Source: Isoetes taiwanensis (Eukaryota; Streptophyta; Lycopodiopsida; Isoetales; Isoetaceae). Taken from it: a DNA stretch of 64,000 bases. A program made the translations under genes and the position numbers. Location of the stretch: assembly GCA_021234155.1 (NCBI GenBank), contig JAJEKV010000500.1:104179-168178 (forward strand), read 5' to 3'. The notes under the pieces were generated by a model, which was not told where the DNA came from, did not search any database, and saw only the letters and a program-made list of their open reading frames with translations. This document shows, piece after piece, positions 53,841-64,000 of this stretch; the first letter of the stretch is position 1, and every line of letters begins with the position of its first letter.

Positions 53841-55040
53841 ATAAGCTTCCAATTATTTAGTTTGGTATTCGGGGGCGGTATTTTTGGCATGGTTCGGCCC
53901 CTGTATTGTATGTGAAACCGTAATTAAACTGTATTTTTTGAGTGATTTGAGCTGTTTGTTGGCCAGTTAAAGTAGCATTCCAAAATCGGCTCTGGGATGT
54001 GTTTTTTTGTGGTTTCTAGATGCATGGTTTGAGAATGGAAGGATAAGAATGCATGCCCTTTTCTTCTTTGGGCAGGAGCGGCCTTCCAGGCAGGGGTTCT
54101 AGCTGGGGGTTTTTGGCCTTTTTTTTGCTTCCAACCATATGTCCGGTTTGCACCATTGGAAGCGGCAGGCGAATTGTTGATGAAAAATGTATTGGCCTTT
54201 GATCTGGCATAAAACACGGAATGTTCCAGAGATCAATGGTCAGAAATAAAAGATGCAAAAAAAACCCAAGGATCATATGTTAGAATGCCTCCAAGTCGTG
54301 AATGTGAACTAAAACGGGCTACACCAAAATGGCAATGCTAGAGTACTTCTATTGGCAGAATGACGACAGGAGCCAAAATATGGATGGAGTTTCCATATCT
54401 TTTACCCAAATGGCCTTGTACAATTTATCTTAAAGTATAACTCACTTTGTTGATTGTTCCAGTTTGTGTTGTCTTCTGATAATAGCAACATGTGATACGA
54501 AAATTGAAGACACGGAAGCTCAGACAAGATGGCTCATACTCGGTCTAGAGTTAGGATTGATGCTTCAACCAAAGTTACCAAACGCAATATAATTTTGGAT
54601 GATTCTGCATATGTTGTGCATGGATGTAATGTGCTTCCAAAAGATTGGGCTATTAGAAGAACATAGCCAGTAGTAAAATAAGATGTCAAGAAGTCTTATG
54701 GTTGAAGATGCAATGTTGACATTATTAAAATTCGTGTATAATCTACCATTGCTCCATGATTTACTAGACGAAGGAAAGCAAATGATAGAGAACACAAAGG
54801 TTTTGGTTTTGTCCTCAATATATAAGCAGCATACCTGGTATCCCGCAGCTGGCATTATAGCCACACCTACTCATCAGCAGATTGGCCTGGGCATAGGGAT
54901 GAATATCACTAGTGAGAAGTTAAGAACATTCGAGAAAGGGAACTATTCTATTAGAGGGATTAATCCACGAAACTCATCACTACAAGTGACTAATGTGAAT
55001 TTTTCTCCAACTAGTAGCTCTTTCCATTGCATGAATAAAT
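53841..55040. other. Gene-free stretch
   Basis: Short frames, none recognised. 54683-55042 is open for 119 codons on the plus strand but has no motif or family resemblance I can name. Confidence 0.35.
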
Positions 55041-55243
55041 GAAGTGAGCTTTGTCTAGATGCCAAAATCAAGGTAAACCAAGCTTTACAACTTCAATATG
55101 ATATACAGTCTACGAAGGTCAATATCCACTATATGGATGTTGAATACAAGGAAGTGAGCTTTGTCTAGATGCCAAAATCAAGGTAAACCAAGCTTTACAA
55201 CAATATGATATACCAATATCCACCATATGGATGTTGAATACAA
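55041..55243. repeat. Recent 110-bp tandem duplication
   Basis: GAAGTGAGCTTTGTCTAGAT begins both copies (55041 and 55151). The first 55 or so bases are identical; the second copy has two small deletions. It appears very young. Confidence 0.85.
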
Positions 55244-56233
55244 GGTCCATATGCCAGGTGAAACTATAAAATAAGAATCTGCAAGCATCCCACATGTATA
55301 TGCCTGGATTCATGAGTAAAAAATTGAAAAAGGTATATATTTCATGACAAACATCTAATGTCCATGCTTGCAAACGTACTAAACCTTCTTGGACATCATC
55401 CCCTCCCCCCTCCCTTTAGGTATTGATTTGTAATAGTTACTAGTGGTTTGTATTAAAGTACAAGATGAGTGTGTAGTTATGCTCACCTTACGAGTGCATT
55501 TTGCTATATCTTAAAACTAAAGTAGTGAAATAAAAAATATTCATAAGAATACTATACCAAAAAACCCTCTAAGCCTCTTCAAAAAAACCCTCCACATAAA
55601 AATCCTCACAAGATGCAAAACAACACTTACATTGGTCATTGGCAATGCATATTGCTGCATCTCTTTCCTGCAATCCATTCAAAGACCAACTAACTATGCC
55701 AACCAACTAAATTTGAAAGTTTTTCGAATAATATACACCTTCATTTGGAACCAATACGAAAGCATAAGAAATTTTGAGACCTGTTGACACAAAGAGAGTT
55801 AGAGATGGAGAGGGCTCCACTGAGCATCATATAAAGAGGTCATTGCGAGGACATCAAGTTTATTATTTCAAGTATAATCTGTTGAAGATCATCAAGTTTA
55901 TACTTTAAGTTCGTTATTAGAATTATGTTCCATTAAACATTAAGGTTATTTAGTCTTATTTCCTTTCGATACAAGGCAAGGTAGGTAGGTAGGTAGACAG
56001 ATAGGTAGGTAAATACCTAAGTAGGTAGACGTCCACGGGGACCCAGAAAGGGCCATGGAATGGGCAAAGCATGGGCAAGAAGCACAAACAATAGAACAGG
56101 GCATGAAGGCCTAAAAATCAAACAAATCAATAAATACAATATTTAAATTATCTAGGCATAGCCAATCCAAGCGTTAGAAGGCCAATGGCCTAGATAACTA
56201 TCACACGCCTCCATGTAGACTGCCCGTTCCTTC

Positions 56234-56275
<42 letters not shown>

Positions 56276-56677
56276 CCCGTTGCGGACGTGCTTCCCTCAC
56301 ATTACCAAGCTTCTCCTTGCAGTTACACAACTGAAGAGGAGAAATGTCCTTCTGCACTGAAAATGTAGTCCCTTTAGGGTGGTGGAGTGCATCAAAAACG
56401 TCTTGTTTGTAAAATATTGGAGATATCTAGTTTGGCATTTTGATACCTAATTTATTTGGGCATGCGTGGTGGGATTAGCATGTGAGGGATTTGTGCACAA
56501 CTATAAAAGTATAACCCTAGCGAATGCTACATCTTTTATAAAAGTAACGGGGGGAGGGGGAGGGGAGAGGGTGAGGTCGAGGGGGAGGGGGAGGGAGAAA
56601 GCTTAGTGTGCACTAGGACTTACATTCTCTTGATTCTTGCACGTGAATATAAAAAATGCAAGGACAGCAATAAGTAA
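55244..56677. other. Gene-free stretch with simple repeats
   Basis: (GTAG)n microsatellite at 55979-56030, a run of 37 T at 56239-56275, and a G-rich tract at 56549-56596 (many GGGGG blocks, possible G-quadruplex). Confidence 0.6.
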
Positions 56678-56779
56678 TAGATAATGGCCAAGAGCAGGCC
56701 ATTTCGCCTGGTAAGGGCCTGGCGAGCCCGTTAGCCAGGCCCTTACCAGGCGAACTGGCCTGCTCTTGGCCATTATCTT
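56678..56779. repeat. Near-perfect hairpin with 46-base arms
   Basis: Left arm 56678-56723 and right arm 56734-56779 pair with only one or two mismatches around a 10-base loop. The arms read GGCCAAGAGCAGGCCA, then TTCGCCTGGTAAGGGCC. The word GGCCAAGAGCAGGCCATTTC also occurs beside the MITE copy at 4260-4280. Confidence 0.85.
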
Positions 56780-56782
56780 ACA

Positions 56783-57107
56783 TAAAGGAAGGGATGGCGA
56801 TATTTCGACACTGCTGTTGGATCGTTGAAGATGTGCCCATCTGCAAGCTCCATGAGATCGTCCATGAAATCAGCAGAAATAGAATCACTTTTCACCCTTG
56901 CTATTAGAAATAGGTGACCATCGGGGAGGCACCGCTTCTAGATCGTTGTCTGTGGCCGCTAGAAATCAAAGTGCCCATCTGCGAGCTCCATGAAATTCCA
57001 TTGCAATTCCTCCACCCTGGTGTTAGAAATCAGGTGATCATCAGGAGCACTATTACTGGATATAAAATGGGCTGAAAACAGAAGAAATATCGCCATCCCT
57101 TCCTTTA
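56783..57107. mobile_element. Small TIR element (MITE), copy 2
   Basis: Ends TAAAGGAAGGGATGGCGATA and its inverse ending TTCCTTTA match each other over about 24 bases and match copy 1 at 4087-4250. 325 bases. Internally two diverged halves (ATCGTTG...GTGCCCATCTGC...AGCTCCATGA) repeat. Copy 1 is therefore an internal deletion form. Confidence 0.75.
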
Positions 57108-58110
57108 TGATTTCTAAATTTCTACTATTTCAGCTTTATTTTTGCACGATGCACATTTTAGAAAAGGAACATTGAAATTAGATTTTACATGCTAAATTGT
57201 TGAGATGGGTTGATGTACTATCCAATTAGATAATTCTGAGGTCGTTCGATTTTTCTTTACATTTGACCAAATGATTCTCCAATTAGATAATTCTGAGGTA
57301 GTTCCAATTTCCATCGCTCTTTTTACTTATGGGTCCTTATGGTTTCCTCCCATGTTTTAAAAATCCAAAGGCGTTGGATCTTAAATCTTCTCCCATTAGT
57401 CTGATGCACATGGGTCTACCACGGCATACCGTGGCGTAACTTAGAATAGAAATGACTCCCCGCTCGGATGACTCGAGACCACATGCACACAATACATTCG
57501 AGTTGCAGAGGGAAATTAGAATCTGCAATGCTACCCACATGCAATCAACAATCTGAAATAAAAAATTAATAGAATAAGGCCCAGATTCCACTAACCCGGC
57601 AGTTTCTGGATCTGCTGACAAGAACTAGCGGGCGATCGGGGCTTATCTACCATCATCTACATTCCATTGCAGCTCGGCACTTCATGATTCCAAGCTTTAT
57701 TCATCCGAAAGCCGTCAAAATTTCCTCAAACTCCGGGCAAGATCCCCCGTGCGCTATTTTCGCGGATAACTCACTCCACGTCGGAAACTTCCACCCGAAT
57801 TAACCGCAATGGAATCGCAACAAGGGTGTCAATTGATTAGTTGTGGCTCCCACGATTCGTTCTAAAAGCAACCGACGGTAGCAGTGGAATGCGGGCCTAA
57901 GCAATAGAAGAGCATAAACCAAAAGCGACTTGAGGAAGGCTCTAGTCCGGCCCAAAGACATAAAGATCGCTATTTCTTTTAAACCTCATCGGATCTACAG
58001 AGGACTATCTCAATCTGGCTGTAGCTCACTCTTATTGTTTGCTCGCCCTACAAATCAAGACATTATCAACCGTCCGACCAGCAAATCCAAGATAAGGACA
58101 CAGATTCGAG
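57108..58110. other. Gene-free stretch
   Basis: A local direct repeat (CCAATTAGATAATTCTGAGG at 57221 and 57282). No gene supported; the minus-strand frame at 57337-57621 has no recognisable content. Confidence 0.4.
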
Positions 58111-58358
58111 CCGCCCACTTTATTGGCTCTAAATTGGGTCAACCGCCAAGCGGGTTCGCCCAAAGCGAACCCCACCGGATTCGGAGGCGAACCCGTTATG
58201 TTGACGATGGCGTTGAGGTGGCGCTACCCATCGGGTTCGCCCAAGCGAACCCGAACCAGGGTTACGCCCGCCCACTTTATTGGCTCCCGAAATTGGGTCA
58301 AACTGCCATTAGGGCGGATTTGGGGTCTCAAAATGGCCTCCTATCAGCCATTCCACGT
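58111..58358. repeat. GC-rich foldback repeat, copy A
   Basis: Contains GGGTTCGCCCAAGCGAACCC (58233-58252, perfect arms of 8) and a near-identical stem-loop at 58152-58172. CGCCCACTTTATTGGCTC is present twice (58112 and 58268). 58177-58230 matches 62324-62380 directly, whereas 58313-58358 matches 62236-62290 in inverted orientation. Confidence 0.65.
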
Positions 58359-59845
58359 CATATTTCCGCTCCTTTTTTCCCATGCCACCTAGGATACCAA
58401 AATCTCATCATTATAGATTTACTTGGAATATTCTCCTAATAAGGGGATTGCACATTCATGGTTTATATGTATTTAATTACGTTGGTTGTCGACAGCTGAT
58501 GCAACATGTGGCACTTCTAAAAAGCCACTTGCATTATAGCATACCGGCAACTCATGACGGTGCCTCTTGGTTTGTCAGATACCAAGCGTGTGTGTCACCG
58601 ATTCTTGTGCTATTTTCATTTAGAGGCCATGGCCATACAAGCTTCCCGCCTTTCACATTTCAAAATTTGAATGTGTAGGTTGAAGCTTTGTATCGAACTT
58701 TATTTCGAGGTGCCGGGGTCGCGCCTTATGGGTGGTTCACATGGAGAAGTTTAGGCCCTCCATTTGAGTTCCGGTGGAGTCAAGATCGATTAAAAATTTC
58801 ACACAGATCATTACTACGCTAGTTGGATCTTGCAAGGGCTGATTTTCCAAAATGAGGGCTGGAATTTTTTTTTGCCTCGCCCCCAAGTTCGCCGTGTTTT
58901 AAGCCCATAGCGGTTAAAGTCTCCATGTGAACCCAAAGATTACAGGGATCTTTACTTCATCCCAATACGGGCTTCCCCGCCCTATAATTCAAATTTGAAT
59001 TTGCTTAATGTATAAAAGCATGGATTGTAGGAGAATGGACTTTTGATTTCCATATGCACGCTGCAAAATTTCAAAACGAGGTTAGTACTCCGGACGTTCG
59101 GCTCACACGGTTTAATTGTGTGGGGGCATACAAATTGTACACCTTCATTTTATACCGCTTGCCATCCACGCAAGATGGAAGCTCCAAATGATGTGTGGAT
59201 AAGGATCCAACCGACTCTACCTAATATGCTCCAGCCTTCAATCGCAAAAAAGAAGGTCTAAAAATAAGAACTTAGACCTCGACGATGTTGTGTCTTGCAG
59301 GCTCAAAAAGTGTCGACATCCGGGCGGATGGCAATTTATATCCATTGATCCGTCGAGTGGCAAGAAACCGCCATTTCGGGACGTTTCAAGTTTAGTCCGA
59401 TTTTGTGGTGACGGTAACTCGGCCTTCTAGGATATTGTGAGAGATTGAGAGAGGATGAAGGGCACCCTAATCTAATACGTTCCTTGAGATGAGCCGCCCG
59501 ACAAGGAAGGGAAATGTCCGTGAAGATGCTAATAAATGACATTATACTTTGCAATGTGAAGGGTTTATACATTCTTGAAGTACAAAGGTTATGGTGTTTG
59601 TGTTTAGATACCACTAATACAAGAAGTCTTTTGACTACTTTTAACAATAGATTCCTTTAAAAATCTATTGCTATTTAAATTATAGCAAAAATGAGTCTTG
59701 AAACTCTTTAAGTAGTAGAAGAACTCTTTGACTAGTTATCCATTTGATGACCATTTTTTAAGAAAATATGATATGTGACATTCTTATATGCAAACATTCA
59801 TAAAATTTATGAACATTGAAGGTCAAAACCATCCTTGTTTAAAGA
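58359..59845. other. Gene-free stretch
   Basis: Mixed composition; several short frames without motifs. Nothing assigned. Confidence 0.35.
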
Positions 59846-61495
59846 GGATCATATGATGAAATCTTCATGCTAGTAAGTAATTGCATATAAGAAATTAGCA
59901 CGGTGTGATCCTTATGTGAAAAAGTAAATAGAAACACAAATATTGAACTTACAACTTAGCTGTAAACAAATAGTATTTTAATAAACCAATACTTTATATA
60001 CTAACACTTTACACTTTAAATAAAATATTTCTTTCTTTCCTTTTACTTGAAAGCTATTTTTTTTTCAAGATGGATCACACTAAGCGAATAATACATATGC
60101 AAAAAAAAAAGGGACACACTAAATTCGCATGGTGTGATCCACTTTCTTATTTGTTGTCAAATTAAAATTAAACACAAGTACTCATTCCTATTTGTATCTA
60201 AAATGCTTTACCACTCTTAAGTACATAAGTCATTATCCCTTTTCAAAGAGCATATTATTTTTCAAGAAGGATCATACCAAGCGAATAGTACATATGCAAC
60301 AAAAATGGAACACACTAAATTCGCATCGTGTGATCCACTTTCTTATTTGTTGTTAAAAAAACTATTCTATTCTATTCTATTCCTTCTCATTTAATGCTTT
60401 ACCACCCCAAGTGCATAAAGTTATTAGTCCTTTTCAAAGAGCATATCTTTTTTTAAGAAGGATCATATCAAGCATCCTATTTGCATCTAAAATACTTTAC
60501 CAACTCTAGTAGTACATAAAGTTATTAGCCCTTTTCAAAAAGCAAACACTTTATCAATAAATGAGCACGTTACATATCCACACTTAACTTCAAATAAGAC
60601 ACATATGTATTTCTTTTATTAAAAGATAATCAAAGTAATTTTACTATAGAAAGTCATCTTTTTCCAAAAAGATCACACCAAGCGAATTTTGTATAAGCTA
60701 AAAGGTTGGAATATACTAAATTCGCGTGGGTGATCCACTTTCTTGTTTGTTGTCAATAGATAATAACACCAAGTCCCTCATCAATAGTCTCCCATTTGCA
60801 TATAAAATATGTATCATTCCAAGTTATATTATGTTTTATGAACTAAACTTTTTCAAAGAGGGTCCCAAAGCAAAATACAAACACTTAATCAATAAGCCAA
60901 CACTTTACCAACAACCAAAGCTTTATTAAATAAGATTTTTATGTTATTTTATCAAATCTAACAATGTTTCCATATGTGACACTTTGAGTTAATCGATCCA
61001 AAGGCTCATGAAAGCGACATTTTATACAATATGTCTTTGGAGCTTTTTGTGTCGTGGCATTAGTAAACACCTCTAATGGAGAAAATATTTTGTAACTCAT
61101 TCTTTCAACAACCCCGATGCATGTCTTATCAAACATTTCTTCATTGCAAGGACACCATTCTCATAAGGCTTGCACAACCCGCTAAAAAAGAGATCATGGG
61201 ACGACTTTCAAGCTTCCGGGCCCCACAACTTTACAACGAAAACTAGATGCCCATTGCCCCGAATGTATATCTTGGAAAAGCATGTCTCTTATGTCCATAT
61301 GTTAGACAACAACGATGCTAGTAATGCTTTTCCCCGGTCTCAAATCCCCGACATCCGATAAATATAGCCCAAAGAAAAATATTTGATTAGGTGAGTGAAT
61401 ATAAATCAAGAAGAGGGAAAAAAAGCAAGGATCACATGACGCGAAATCTCACTACACATTTACAAAGTGCATATGCATTTTCGCATGGGTGATCC
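59846..61495. repeat. Series of spaced foldback hairpins built on GGATCACAC
   Basis: Six units of 66-69 bases start with GGATCACACYAAGCGAAT-like arms and (where complete) end with the inverse ATTCGCATGGTGTGATCC: 59846-59911 (diverged), 60072-60140, 60269-60336, about 60460 (left arm only), 60671-60736, and 61429-61495. The middle ones lie 190-210 bases apart with similar sequence between them (CCACTTTCTTATTTGTTGT), so this is a tandem array of about 200-bp units each with a hairpin. Non-coding. Confidence 0.75.
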
Positions 61496-62235
61496 ATGTA
61501 TTATTGAGGGTGCAAATTTGCAAATATCCTCCTCTTCAAATCCCTTTCCCCTCCCCTTTTTTTTTTTGCAATATACTATCCATAGCATTTATTTTGAACC
61601 CTATAGTTCTACCTATTCATTATGTATGAATGTCGCCTCGTGATGTAACTCTATAGTCACCCTTCGTTAAGGATAGCATTCTCACCCACGAAGCCTATGG
61701 ATAGATATCCTTCCACCCGCCGATCGACGGTGCTGAATTGTAAGAATGAATGGAAGAGAGCAATAACGATGAATGGGAAGAGTCAAAAGTAGGAAAACTT
61801 CGTAATGAAAATTTGGGTAGTAAAACATGGCATAACGTGACGCTTGCTTGTCCGCACATCGCCTACGCCGTTGTTGCTTAATCCCTATGCTCGCCCAAAA
61901 AAACACATACACTATTGGAGACTTGGATTCCAAATGAAGAGCGAAGGCGAGAGGATGCACGTGGGCGCTTAATGTGAACAATGGAAATCTTGGTGCCAAA
62001 ATTTGATAAGATGGTTGGTGCATGTGGGCATGTGCAATGAGGGGGAAAAGTAGCCATTATTTTGGTCCGCGACACGAAAAAAATGCGGCCATTAATGTGG
62101 TTGTAATGAATGCACACACATGTCCTATGAAATTCGGGCCATGTGGATGCCAAGTAAGCCCGCTCTCCTTTCTACTTGCCAACTATCAATCGACTTTGGA
62201 AAAAAATGCGCAAACATCATTGGTCGCGAGAAACA
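61496..62235. other. Gene-free stretch
   Basis: AT-rich, then mixed. No gene or repeat assigned. Confidence 0.35.
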
Positions 62236-62540
62236 TGACGTGGAATTCGGCATCCAAGATATGGGCCATTTTGAGACCCCAACCGCCCTATCGCAAGTTT
62301 TTCGCCTTAAAGCGGAACCCCATGGATTCGCCAGCGAACCCGATTATGTTGATCGCGATGTGCCGAGGTGGCGTTACCTAACCTGGTTCGCCTGTTTAAC
62401 CCGAAGGGGTTAAGCCGAGGCGGCGATCCGGCAAATGGGCGGACGGCCAGTGCAGTGGTCTGGGGTGCCCCTGAACCCACGGGTTCGGCCTGGCTTAACC
62501 CAGTCAAATCAAAGACCGTGGGTGGGTGGCGCTACCGCTC
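62236..62540. repeat. GC-rich foldback repeat, copy B
   Basis: Shares with copy A both a direct block and an inverted block. Many GGTTCGCC and GGCGAACC words. Probably a non-autonomous TIR element with long, GC-rich ends. Confidence 0.55.
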
Positions 62541-63159
62541 TAAAGGAAGGTAGGGTTAGCTATGCCGTGAGTTGTTTGCCTTTGTTGCAATGCTATTTTT
62601 TCTTTAGTGGCTTTTGAGCTCCATGCCTAGGGTAAGGCCAAACGCCGCTAATATGTTTCTTCGTGGTGGCCGGATTTCATTAGCCGCTTGTGAAGCAAAG
62701 CCGCTTTTTCTTAAAAGAAAATGGTGCGGATTCTAGGGTTTTAGCTAGGGATTCGTAACCCGGCCGTGGTTGATAAACTAGGAAGCGAAACGAGGAATAC
62801 TTAATTTGATGAAATGGAGAAATCGTAAAATCTTGATGCCGCATTTTTGGAAACTTTCACACAGAAGTGGTTGATCCAAATATAAAAGAAAACTAACATC
62901 TCGCAAGAGCAAATATAAAGCATTGTCGAGGAAATCTGCGGATATCGATGCCATAATGAGCGTGGAAGTGCAAAATTGGAGCCGATGGAGAAAAAAAACT
63001 TGCTTAGATCGAAAAGCACCGAAGATTGAGTATAGACAACACGCAGGGATTATTGTGCCGCTTTGTGGAGTTAAAAAGTGGAACTTAGTTATCCGCGAAT
63101 TTGCCCTTCAGCCTTCCATCCGTACGTCAAATCCCACGACGGCTTCCGGCCCTCTACCA
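62541..63159. other. Gene-free stretch
   Basis: No gene seen. Short GC-rich words related to the repeats on both sides occur at the edges. Confidence 0.3.
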
Positions 63160-63345
63160 CCCACTTTTGGTTCGCTTATTTAAACCCATGGGCCACCTTC
63201 CTCGTTGAGCCCACCGCCACCCCCGGGCCTCGCTGGACCGTCACGGCCGGTTCGCTTGGCGAACTTAACTGGTCCTGGGTTAACCATGGACGGTAAGTAA
63301 TTAATGCCACCTCGGCGCCACGCTCTACATAAGGTTCGGGCCAGG
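63160..63345. repeat. GC-rich foldback repeat, diverged copy C
   Basis: CCACCCACTTTTGGTTCGCTT, then GGTTCGCTTGGCGAACTTAA, CCTGGGTTAACC and CCACCTCGGCGCCACGCTC resemble blocks of copies A and B. Boundaries are not clear. Confidence 0.4.
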
Positions 63346-64000
63346 AAACCGTTAACTCCGGACTGGGTTTTGAATTCGCGAACTCCAACTTCGAGTCGAT
63401 CGGGGCACCGAATAATGCCCCAAATCGAAAAAGCGGGAGGGGAAAAAGCTGCGAAGCGCCCAGGCCGCAGAAGTCCATAATGGGAAGGTCCACGATTTGA
63501 GGCACGGATGCTCCAAATTGGAAAGCACGGAGAAAAGGCTTATGCAAACTGCACTCACCAAGGCAAGAGGGAAAAAATACACGGTCAAATTTAACATTTT
63601 TGGAAAAAAAAACCCAACAAGAGCTCGACCCTTAAAAACATTGGCAACCTTACTGGGCTCACTTTTTTATTGGCAATTTAGGACCCTCGGATCATGGAAG
63701 ATTCTTTGGAATCTCCACATCTAAGGTCAACATATTTTCTTCTCTCAGAAACCACGAGTACCGTGGTTTCAAGATTTTTCTTGTATTATTTATTTCGGGT
63801 AACTTATTGGTTTACCTACTCAAGCGGCGCCCGCTCGTCGTGCTCAAACCTAGTCACGAGCAAAGATTAGCTATGGCGGACCCTTCAATGGCTATGGCAA
63901 GAAGCTTCCGCAACCGATGGCGTGACTATGGCGACAAGTTATGGCTATGGCGAGGCGACATCAGAGATAAGTATGGCAAAGATTCCATTGGGCATCTTTC
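63346..64000. other. Right-end gene-free stretch
   Basis: Short frames only. 63850-63960 has repeated GGCTATGGC words. Nothing assigned. Confidence 0.35.

Noticed and set aside
54683-55042. 119-codon plus-strand gene
   Set aside because: No motif, no start context, no splice links, and the end runs into a recent tandem duplication; kept only as a note in the stretch description.
60072-60736. CRISPR array
   Set aside because: Repeats are far apart, imperfect, and the spacers are themselves similar; no cas genes, and the DNA is eukaryotic. It is a foldback satellite.

Overview
The window looks like intergenic and pericentromeric-type DNA from a large, repeat-rich land-plant nuclear genome. 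The evidence is spliceosomal introns with GT/AG borders, decayed plant gene copies (eIF4A, acetylornithine aminotransferase, a 4-coumarate-CoA-ligase-like enzyme, a pectin-type methyltransferase, VPS4/SKD1), a plant receptor-like kinase, Ty1/copia pieces with PBS/PPT signals, plant-type LINEs and many MITEs. I cannot name the species. The very low gene density and abundance of decayed elements fit a fern, lycophyte or gymnosperm better than a compact angiosperm genome, but that is inference.

Layout. 1-1196: the 3' part of a three-exon gene (+) for a charged coiled-coil protein. 1723-3126: a single-exon gene (-) for a membrane protein with a helical-repeat tail. 4.1-6.1 kb: a small TIR element and remains of an unidentified multi-exon gene. 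7.7-9.6 kb: a decayed element with a methyltransferase-like fragment, bordered on both sides by clusters of the palindrome GTATAAATTTATAC. 9.6-11.0 kb: antisense LINE. 12.7-15.25 kb: the most interesting object, a rolling-circle-type Rep (HUH-like) gene with a companion ORF, tandem repeats and a strong hairpin downstream, and a 59-bp direct repeat at both ends. 17.3-18.8 kb: acetylornithine aminotransferase pseudogene with an eIF4A piece and a tRNA-like SINE inside it. 20.1 kb: Tourist-like MITE. 23.6-26.5 kb: mosaic of fragments from three host genes with a tandem duplication. 26.9-28.2 kb: an intact kinase gene. 29.8-31.1 kb: a retroposed insert with 18-bp target duplications. 32.2-34 kb: unidentified exons and a truncated copia end. 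34.8-41 kb: foldback hairpins, LTR pieces, and a complete small LTR element with 201-bp LTRs and no coding capacity. 44.05-47.96 kb: an LTR copy split by two insertions, one of them a LINE whose empty site is visible in a sister LTR at 36.5 kb. 48-49.4 kb: decayed copia. 50.1-51.1 kb: antisense LINE. 53.3-53.8 kb: nested MITEs. 55-57.1 kb: simple repeats, a 46-bp-arm hairpin and a second copy of the 4.1-kb TIR family. 58-63.3 kb: GC-rich foldback repeats and a spaced series of hairpins built on GGATCACAC.

Only four or five reading frames look like possibly working genes: the partial coiled-coil gene, the membrane protein, the kinase, and the Rep plus companion ORF (the last two belong to a mobile element and the Rep start is damaged). 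Everything else is best read as transposon remains and pseudogenes in several nested layers.
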